A stretch of DNA of 12,759 nt from Methylophilaceae bacterium (GTDB lineage: Bacteria; Pseudomonadota; Gammaproteobacteria; Burkholderiales; Methylophilaceae): contig RFOR01000008.1 of NCBI GenBank assembly GCA_009926525.1, forward strand, positions 1 through 12,759. The letters run 5' to 3'. Both the position numbers and the translations under genes were made by a program. Under the pieces are notes generated by a model, which searched no databases, was not told the origin of the DNA, and worked only from the letters and a program-made list of their open reading frames with translations. Positions 6,910 to 12,759 of this stretch are shown here, piece by piece (the stretch's first letter is position 1; each line of letters starts with the position of its first letter).

Positions 6910-6920
6910 TCAAAAGTACG

Positions 6921-7547
6921 ATGTTCAATAGCGCCAAGATTCATGGCCTGTATGCCATTACGCCCGACTCAGACAATACTGATCAACTCTGCAAGATGGT
7001 TGAAGCAAGCATTTTAGGGGGCGCGCGCGTCATTCAATACCGCAATAAACTCGCGCCTCATGCCTTACTCAAGTTTCAAGCAAGCGCGTTATTAGCCATT
7101 TGTCGCAAACATCAAGTCACGTTCATCATTAACGACCATATCTCGCTTTGTTTAGCGCTCAATGCAGATGGCGTCCATATCGGCGGAGATGATGGCGATA
7201 TTGCCGCTACGAAAGCACTGATCGGCGCAGATAAGATTCTTGGCGTTTCCTGTTATGGGAATTTTGCTCGCGCCCAAACGGCAACCAAGCTTGGAGCGGA
7301 CTATGTCGCCTTTGGTGCATGCTTTCCTTCAAGCACAAAACCAAATGCACCTCGGGCAGAACTTAATTTATTTACTCAGGCCAAAACATTAGGCGTGCCG
7401 TCAGTTGCCATTGGCGGCATTACCCTAGAAAATGTAAGCAGTGTCGTCAATGCAGGTGCTAACGCCGTGGCTGTGATTGGCGAATTATTTAATAGAGACA
7501 TCCAAGCAATCGCGCCTTGCGCGCAACAATTTTCATCATTTTTTTAA
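6921..7547 (+). CDS. thiE: Thiamin-phosphate synthase ThiE
   Basis: A TIM-barrel enzyme of 208 residues that joins HMP-PP and thiazole phosphate into thiamin monophosphate. The expected motifs occur in order: GLYAITPD (9-16), VIQYRNK (37-43), FIINDH (68-73), [12 protein letters not shown] (82-93), GVSCYGN (108-114), [13 protein letters not shown] (131-143), VAIGGIT (162-168) and the end signature VAVIGELF. Several positions differ from the Bacillus ThiE pattern: INDH for INDR, HIGG for HLGQ, and SCY for SxH. I believe such forms occur in betaproteobacterial ThiE, so this is probably a lineage variant and not a loss of activity. The start at 6921 has only a weak AAAAG upstream. It sits between thiD and hemL, with 11- and 19-base gaps. 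Confidence 0.93.
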   Translation: MFNSAKIHGLYAITPDSDNTDQLCKMVEASILGGARVIQYRNKLAPHALLKFQASALLAICRKHQVTFIINDHISLCLALNADGVHIGGDDGDIAATKALIGADKILGVSCYGNFARAQTATKLGADYVAFGACFPSSTKPNAPRAELNLFTQAKTLGVPSVAIGGITLENVSSVVNAGANAVAVIGELFNRDIQAIAPCAQQFSSFF

Positions 7548-7566
7548 GCCATTGGGCATATTCATC

Positions 7567-8859
7567 ATGACATCACGTAATCAACAGCTTTTCGAAAAAT
7601 CACAAAAACTTATTCCTGGCGGTGTGAATTCACCCGTTCGTGCTTTTCGCTCTGTGGGTGGAACGCCAGTATTCTTTAAGCGTGGCTTAGGCTCAAAATT
7701 GTGGGATGAAGATGGCAAAGAATATACAGACTACATTGGATCTTGGGGTCCGATGATTTTAGGACATGCGCATCCAGAAGTGATTAAAACGGTGCAAGAA
7801 GTTGCCATCAATAGTCTTTCATTTGGCGCCCCTACGGCACGTGAGTTAGACATGGCTGAGATGGTCAGCAAACTCGTCCCAAGTATGGAACAACTTCGCC
7901 TCGTGAGTTCAGGCACAGAAGCCACCATGAGTGCAATTCGTGTCGCGCGAGGCTTTACAGGTCGTAGCAAAATTGTGAAGTTTGAGGGCTGCTATCACGG
8001 CCATGCTGATGCACTGCTGGTAAAAGCCGGTTCTGGCTTGCTCACTTTTGGTACACCAAGTTCAGCAGGTGTGCCGCCTGAAGTGGCTGCGCATACGCTC
8101 ACTCTCAGCTACAACGACATTGCCGCTTTTGAAAAACTGTTTAACGAGATTGGCAATGAAATTGCTTGTGTGATTGTTGAGCCAGTGGCTGGCAATATGA
8201 ATTTGATTGCACCGAACAAAGGCTTCTTAGAGGCGCTACGTGCACAATGTACAAAACACGGTGTGGTGTTGATATTTGACGAGGTGATGACGGGCTTCCG
8301 AGTTGCCCTTGGCGGCGCGCAGGCGCTTTACAGCGTTAAGCCAGATCTCACTACGCTAGGAAAAATCATTGGTGGTGGTTTGCCAGTGGGTGCTTTTGGG
8401 GGTCGCGCAGACATCATGCAATGTCTAGCCCCTGTTGGCCCTGTGTATCAAGCAGGCACACTTTCAGGCAACCCTGTGGCGGTTGCGGCGGGCATGAAGA
8501 CTTTGGAGCTTATTCAAGCGCCGGGCTTCCATGAAAAGCTCACCGCAAGTGCAAAGCGCTTAGTGGAGGGATTGAGTAACGCAGCAAAAGAAGTGGGCGT
8601 CGCATTTAGTGCACAATCCGTAGGTGGTATGTTTGGCGTTTACTTTAGCGAGAAAGTACCTACTAGCTTTGATGAGGTGATGAAGTCCGATAAAGAAGCT
8701 TTTAATCACTTCTTCCATGCCATGCTGGATGAGGGCTTTTACCTTGCCCCATCAGCGTTTGAAGCAGGTTTTATCTCTGCGGCTCACACTGACGCAGACA
8801 TCGATGCAACGATTGCAGCGGCCAAAAAAGTTTTTGTTGAGATGAAAACTGCAAAATAA
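7567..8859 (+). CDS. hemL: Glutamate-1-semialdehyde 2,1-aminomutase HemL
   Basis: A PLP-dependent class III aminotransferase-fold enzyme of 430 residues (426 in E. coli). It isomerises glutamate-1-semialdehyde to 5-aminolevulinate, the last step of the C5 route to haem and other tetrapyrroles. Visible motifs are [13 protein letters not shown] (15-27), the phosphate-binding [12 protein letters not shown] (114-125), CYHGHAD, the PLP aspartate in [10 protein letters not shown] (D238) and the Schiff-base lysine K266 in [29 protein letters not shown] and the C-terminal [16 protein letters not shown] also fit. The frame is open back to 7477, but [12 protein letters not shown] at 7567 matches the family start; the upstream 30 codons overlap thiE and look unrelated. 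It is the last gene of the thiD operon. Confidence 0.97.
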   Translation: MTSRNQQLFEKSQKLIPGGVNSPVRAFRSVGGTPVFFKRGLGSKLWDEDGKEYTDYIGSWGPMILGHAHPEVIKTVQEVAINSLSFGAPTARELDMAEMVSKLVPSMEQLRLVSSGTEATMSAIRVARGFTGRSKIVKFEGCYHGHADALLVKAGSGLLTFGTPSSAGVPPEVAAHTLTLSYNDIAAFEKLFNEIGNEIACVIVEPVAGNMNLIAPNKGFLEALRAQCTKHGVVLIFDEVMTGFRVALGGAQALYSVKPDLTTLGKIIGGGLPVGAFGGRADIMQCLAPVGPVYQAGTLSGNPVAVAAGMKTLELIQAPGFHEKLTASAKRLVEGLSNAAKEVGVAFSAQSVGGMFGVYFSEKVPTSFDEVMKSDKEAFNHFFHAMLDEGFYLAPSAFEAGFISAAHTDADIDATIAAAKKVFVEMKTAK

Positions 8860-8904
8860 GTCACAAAATATCTGCAAAAGCTAAGCCTTACATGTACATG
8901 GAGG

Positions 8905-8933
8905 TTGAAGCAGAGCGTTAATGTATATAGAAT
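8905..8933 (+). promoter_or_regulatory. Predicted sigma-70 promoter in the hemL-gltB gap
   Basis: TTGAAG (8905-8910) and TAGAAT (8928-8933) are spaced by exactly 17 bases. Transcription would start near 8940, giving about 180 nt before the terminator at 9085-9119 and about 200 nt before gltB. A second, AT-rich candidate lies downstream (TTGCCC, 16 bases, TAATTT, roughly 9024-9051). Confidence 0.45.
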
Positions 8934-9084
8934 TACAAGGTTTCACCGCGAAATATGTCGCTAAAGTCGCTTCATTTTAAATAAATGGGGCCGACATGCT
9001 AACGATGCGGACTAATTTACATTTGCCCGTGTGCTAATTTTTATTAATTTTTTCTAATAAGAAATCTAGCAACAACGGGGTTAG

Positions 9085-9119
9085 CGGACACCAAAACCCT
9101 CGATTTGGTGTCCGTTTTT
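9085..9119 (+). terminator. Intrinsic terminator inside the gltB leader
   Basis: A perfect 11-bp stem, CGGACACCAAA (9085-9095) and TTTGGTGTCCG (9104-9114), closes an 8-base loop and is followed by five T's. It ends only 24 bases before the gltB ATG, and I see no convincing promoter between them. It therefore either ends hemL transcripts or a small RNA, or acts as an attenuator that gltB transcripts must read through. Confidence 0.85.
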
Positions 9120-9143
9120 ATCAGTACTGACGAGGGATAGGAA

Positions 9144-12100
9144 ATGGGCAGCGGAATGCCAGAGCAGCAAGGTTTATATAGTCCATCTAACGAGCGTGAT
9201 GCTTGTGGTCTTGGTTTTGTTGCGCACATTAAAGGCAAAAAAAGCCATCAAATCGTGCAACAAGGTTTGCAAATTCTCGCAAACTTAACCCACCGTGGTG
9301 CAACTGGTTACGATCCTAAATTAGGTGATGGCGCCGGCATTTTGATTCAAATGCCAGATGCGTTTATGCGCAAAGAAGCGACTAAGCTTGGCATTAACCT
9401 TCCTGCAGTTGGTAGCTATGCTTGCGGTACTGCATTCCTTCCTCAAACTAAGAACGGCCGTGAAGCGTGCGAGTCTATTGTGGCTCGTATCATTCACGAA
9501 GAGGCACAAACATTACTAGGCTGGCGCGATGTGCCGCGCGATAACAGCAATATCGCGCAAGCTGCTAAAGACGTTGAGCCTGTGATGCGCCAAGTATTCA
9601 TTGGTCGCGGTGAGAACGTTGCCGACCAAAATACTTTCGAACGTAAATTGTTTGTCATTCGCAAACGCATTGAACATGAAGTACGTGCATTAAAACTAGA
9701 AGATTCCGCAGAATTCTATTTCCCATCTTTGTCATCAAAAACCATCATCTACAAAGGCATGTTACTTGCCAATGAAGTAGGGGTATATTACAAAGACTTG
9801 CAAGATGAAGACATGGTCTCAGCATTGGCTTTAGTGCACCAACGCTTCTCAACAAACACCTTCCCTAAATGGGATTTAGCACACCCATTCCGTATGATTG
9901 CGCACAACGGTGAAATTAACACTGTGCAAGGCAACATCAACTGGATGGCAGCGCGTCATGAATCAATGCGCTCTGCATTGATGGGCGAAGACTTAGAAAA
10001 ACTATGGCCACTGATCGTTGAAGGTCAGTCTGACTCTGCCGCATTTGATAATGCACTTGAGTTGTTAGTTGCTGGTGGCTATTCATTGCCACACGCGATG
10101 ATGATGCTAATCCCAGAAGCTTGGTCAAACGAAAGTGCAAACAAGTTGATGGACGCAGACCGCCGCGCCTTCTACGAATATCATGCCGCGTTGATGGAAC
10201 CATGGGATGGTCCAGCAGCCGTTGCATTTACAGATGGCACCACGATTGGTGCAACGCTAGACCGTAATGGACTTCGCCCAGCGCGCTATTTATTAACAGA
10301 TGACGACCATGTAATGATGGCATCTGAAATGGGCGTGTTGACCTTCCCAGAAGAAAAAATCATCAAGAAATGGCGTTTGCAACCAGGCAAAATGTTGCTG
10401 ATTAATCTTGAAGAAGGTCGCATCATTGACGATGCAGACATCAAGAAGAGCTTAGCTGCTGCAAAACCATACAAAGCTTGGATTGAAAAATCACGCTATT
10501 CATTAGCAGATTTGCCAAAAGTTGAAACCACACCAGCCATGGCTGAGAGCTTGCTTGATACCCAGCAAGCGTTCGGCTATACCCAAGAAGATATCAAGTT
10601 TGTGATGCAACCAATGATTGCAAACGGCGAAGAGGCTTCAGGTTCCATGGGTAACGACAGCGCATTGTCAGTGCTATCGAACAAACCAAAAATTATTTAC
10701 AACTACTTCAAACAGTTGTTCGCACAGGTAACGAATCCGCCAATCGACCCAATTCGTGAAGAGTTGGTCATGTCATTGGTGACCTTCATTGGCCCAAAAC
10801 CAAATCTTCTTGGCATCGATGAAACAAATCCACCGATGCGTCTAGAAGCTAGCCAGCCAGTGCTCACGCTAGCTGAATTAGAACAACTTAAATCAATCGA
10901 TAAGTTAACGCAAAACCAATACCGTGCTTTGACATTGGATATCACCTATCCAGTATCACAAGGCAAAGCAGGCATGGCAGCCGCGATTGAAGCGCTCTGT
11001 GCTGCAGCTAGCAAAGCAGTGCATGATGGCATTAATTTATTGATTCTCTCAGACCGTGCAATCAGCAAAGATCGTTTAGCGATCCCAGCTTTGTTGGCAA
11101 CCTCTGCCACCCATCAATCCTTGGTGCGCGCAGGTCTAAGAACCAGCACTGGCTTAGTGGTCGATACAGGATCTGCACGTGAAGTGCATCACTTCGCATT
11201 GCTTGGCGGTTACGGTGCTGAGGCTGTCTGTCCTTGGCTCGCTTTCCAAACGATTGCGGACATGGTGGGCGGCGATACTTACGAAGCGAATAAAAACTTT
11301 ATTAAAGCTATCAGCAAGGGCTTGCATAAGGTCATGTCTAAGATGGGTATTTCAACTTACCAATCTTACTGTGGCGCGCAAATCTTTGAAGCGATTGGCC
11401 TCAATACCCCATTCATTGAGAAATACTTCACTGGCACAGCCACCCATATTGAAGGGATTGGTTTGGAAGAAGTTTCAACTGAAAGCTTCAACCTCCATAC
11501 AGCCGCTTTTGGTAATGACCCAGTGCTTGCAAATGCGCTAGATGCTGGTGGTGAATATGCTTACCGTATTCGCGGTGAAGAGCACATGTGGACCCCAGAA
11601 TCGATTGCAAAACTTCAACATGCAACGCGCACTGGTAAAGCAAGCACATACAAAGAATATGCCAAACTGATCAACGACCAAAGTCGTCGTCACATGACCT
11701 TGCGTAGTTTATTCGAGATTAAATCTGCTGGCGCCCCTGTGCCACTAGAAGAAGTTGAATCAGCCAAGGAGATCGTTAAGCGCTTTGCAACGGGCGCGAT
11801 GTCTTTAGGTTCTATTTCAACTGAAGCACACGCAACATTAGCGATTGCAATGAACCGCATCGGCGGTAAATCAAATACTGGCGAGGGCGGCGAAGATCCA
11901 AAACGCTTCATCCCTGTAGCTAAAGCGAGCTCGATGGCAGAAGTCATTGGTGCAAGTTTGATTGAAAGAGACATTCCGCTTCAAGCTGGCGACTCAATGC
12001 GCTCCAAAATTAAGCAGGTTGCTTCTGGCCGTTTCGGCGTAACCGCTGAATACTTAGCTAACGCTGACCAAATCCAAATCAAGATGGCACAAGGTGCTAA

Positions 12101-12759
12101 ACCTGGTGAAGGCGGTCAGTTGCCTGGTCATAAGGTAAGCCCTTATATTGCGCAGCTACGTTTCTCAGTGCCTGGCGTTGGTTTGATTTCACCGCCACCA
12201 CATCATGACATCTACTCGATTGAAGATTTGGCGCAGTTGATTCACGATTTGAAGAACGCGAATCCTAAAGCCGATATCTCTGTGAAATTGGTTTCAGAAA
12301 CGGGTATTGGTACCGTCGCAGCCGGTGTTGCAAAAGCAAAATCAGACCACATCGTTGTGGCTGGTCATGACGGCGGCACTGGTGCTTCTCCAATTTCATC
12401 GATCAAACATGCAGGTACGCCTTGGGAACTTGGTCTGGCTGAAACACAGCAAACCTTGGTGCTCAATCAATTGCGTGGCCGCGTGATTCTGCAGGTTGAT
12501 GGCCAAATGAAAACAGGTCGCGATGTCTTGATTGGCGCGTTGTTAGGGGCTGATGAATTTGGCTTCGCGACAGCACCGCTCGTCGTTGAAGGCTGCATCA
12601 TGATGCGTAAATGCCACCTCAACACCTGCCCAGTTGGCGTTGCAACTCAAGATCCTGAACTGCGTAAACGCTTTACAGGTCAGCCTGAGCATGTCGTGAA
12701 TTACTTCTTCTTCATCGCTGAAGAGGTGCGTGAATTGATGGCGGGCATGGGTATCCGTA
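9144..12759 (+). CDS. gltB: Glutamate synthase (NADPH) large subunit GltB, partial (3' end missing)
   Basis: The frame stays open from 9144 to the window end, giving 1205 full codons of the roughly 1500 expected. The enzyme makes two glutamates from glutamine and 2-oxoglutarate (GOGAT). A 20-residue propeptide ends in ERDA before the catalytic Cys21 (CGLGFVAH), which becomes the N-terminal nucleophile of the class II amidotransferase domain (about 21-430, with [17 protein letters not shown] and [10 protein letters not shown]). The central domain follows (about 470-760, with SVLSNKP). The FMN domain has [13 protein letters not shown] near 880, [13 protein letters not shown] and [10 protein letters not shown]. 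The 3Fe-4S cysteines are C1151, C1157 and C1162 ([12 protein letters not shown]). GAGGG (9132-9136) supports the ATG at 9144; an ATG at 9156 is possible but poorly placed. The C-terminal glucan-synthesis-like domain and gltD lie beyond the edge. Confidence 0.97.
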   Translation, partial: MGSGMPEQQGLYSPSNERDACGLGFVAHIKGKKSHQIVQQGLQILANLTHRGATGYDPKLGDGAGILIQMPDAFMRKEATKLGINLPAVGSYACGTAFLPQTKNGREACESIVARIIHEEAQTLLGWRDVPRDNSNIAQAAKDVEPVMRQVFIGRGENVADQNTFERKLFVIRKRIEHEVRALKLEDSAEFYFPSLSSKTIIYKGMLLANEVGVYYKDLQDEDMVSALALVHQRFSTNTFPKWDLAHPFRMIAHNGEINTVQGNINWMAARHESMRSALMGEDLEKLWPLIVEGQSDSAAFDNALELLVAGGYSLPHAMMMLIPEAWSNESANKLMDADRRAFYEYHAALMEPWDGPAAVAFTDGTTIGATLDRNGLRPARYLLTDDDHVMMASEMGVLTFPEEKIIKKWRLQPGKMLLINLEEGRIIDDADIKKSLAAAKPYKAWIEKSRYSLADLPKVETTPAMAESLLDTQQAFGYTQEDIKFVMQPMIANGEEASGSMGNDSALSVLSNKPKIIYNYFKQLFAQVTNPPIDPIREELVMSLVTFIGPKPNLLGIDETNPPMRLEASQPVLTLAELEQLKSIDKLTQNQYRALTLDITYPVSQGKAGMAAAIEALCAAASKAVHDGINLLILSDRAISKDRLAIPALLATSATHQSLVRAGLRTSTGLVVDTGSAREVHHFALLGGYGAEAVCPWLAFQTIADMVGGDTYEANKNFIKAISKGLHKVMSKMGISTYQSYCGAQIFEAIGLNTPFIEKYFTGTATHIEGIGLEEVSTESFNLHTAAFGNDPVLANALDAGGEYAYRIRGEEHMWTPESIAKLQHATRTGKASTYKEYAKLINDQSRRHMTLRSLFEIKSAGAPVPLEEVESAKEIVKRFATGAMSLGSISTEAHATLAIAMNRIGGKSNTGEGGEDPKRFIPVAKASSMAEVIGASLIERDIPLQAGDSMRSKIKQVASGRFGVTAEYLANADQIQIKMAQGAKPGEGGQLPGHKVSPYIAQLRFSVPGVGLISPPPHHDIYSIEDLAQLIHDLKNANPKADISVKLVSETGIGTVAAGVAKAKSDHIVVAGHDGGTGASPISSIKHAGTPWELGLAETQQTLVLNQLRGRVILQVDGQMKTGRDVLIGALLGADEFGFATAPLVVEGCIMMRKCHLNTCPVGVATQDPELRKRFTGQPEHVVNYFFFIAEEVRELMAGMGIR

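Noticed and set aside
7477..7566. N-terminal extension of HemL from an in-frame ATG at 7477
   Set aside because: It lies inside thiE, encodes residues unlike HemL, and the family start MTSRNQQ at 7567 fits the normal length.
8892..8980. Two tiny frames (9 and 19 codons) joined by TAATG in the hemL-gltB gap
   Set aside because: Poor ribosome binding sites, no recognisable peptide, and they overlap a better-supported promoter (8905-8933). No run of Glu or Gln codons suggests a leader peptide.
9044..9238. 64-codon open frame on the minus strand across the gltB start
   Set aside because: Covers the terminator hairpin and the conserved GltB N-terminus; no family resemblance.
11179..11541. 120-codon plus-strand frame
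   Set aside because: Out-of-frame shadow within gltB, whose own frame is intact and conserved through this stretch.

Overview
The window looks like a chromosomal segment from a methylotrophic betaproteobacterium, most likely Methylophilaceae (Methylotenera/Methylophilus type). This is inferred from the gene families, the moderate GC content, a pqqA gene (PQQ is the cofactor of methanol dehydrogenases) and the style of the NtrBC, HemL and GltB proteins. No mobile element, CRISPR array or phage gene is visible, and codon use looks uniform.

Layout. Positions 1-54 hold the terminator of an unseen upstream gene (glnA would be the classical neighbour, but this is inference). Positions 55-302 are a regulatory region with an NtrC-type operator, a -24/-12 sigma-54 motif and a 10-codon upstream reading frame. 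ntrB and ntrC (303-2835) follow and end in a strong hairpin terminator. Next comes a free-standing 23-codon pqqA (2970-3041), too short for ordinary ORF calling, closed by a terminator that also serves the opposite strand. On the minus strand, thiS-thiG-apaG-mltA (5754 down to 3109) form a tight operon with a recognisable promoter at 5816-5845. A tRNA-Gly(CCC) sits in the divergent gap. On the plus strand, thiD-thiE-hemL (6082-8859) form a second compact operon. A 284-bp gap with a promoter and a strong intrinsic terminator leads into gltB, which runs off the right edge.

How the genes fit together. NtrB/NtrC sense and transmit nitrogen status, and glutamate synthase (GltB) carries assimilated ammonia from glutamine to glutamate, so both ends of the window concern nitrogen assimilation. 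ThiS/ThiG make the thiazole half of thiamin, ThiD phosphorylates the pyrimidine half and ThiE joins them; together they cover much of the late thiamin pathway, split into two divergent operons. HemL makes 5-aminolevulinate for tetrapyrroles. PqqA is the peptide from which PQQ is built. MltA is an outer-membrane murein hydrolase and ApaG a small conserved protein.

Most protein-coding content is ordinary. The parts worth a second look are regulatory or very small: the ntrB upstream region, the orphan pqqA, and the terminator placed inside the gltB leader.
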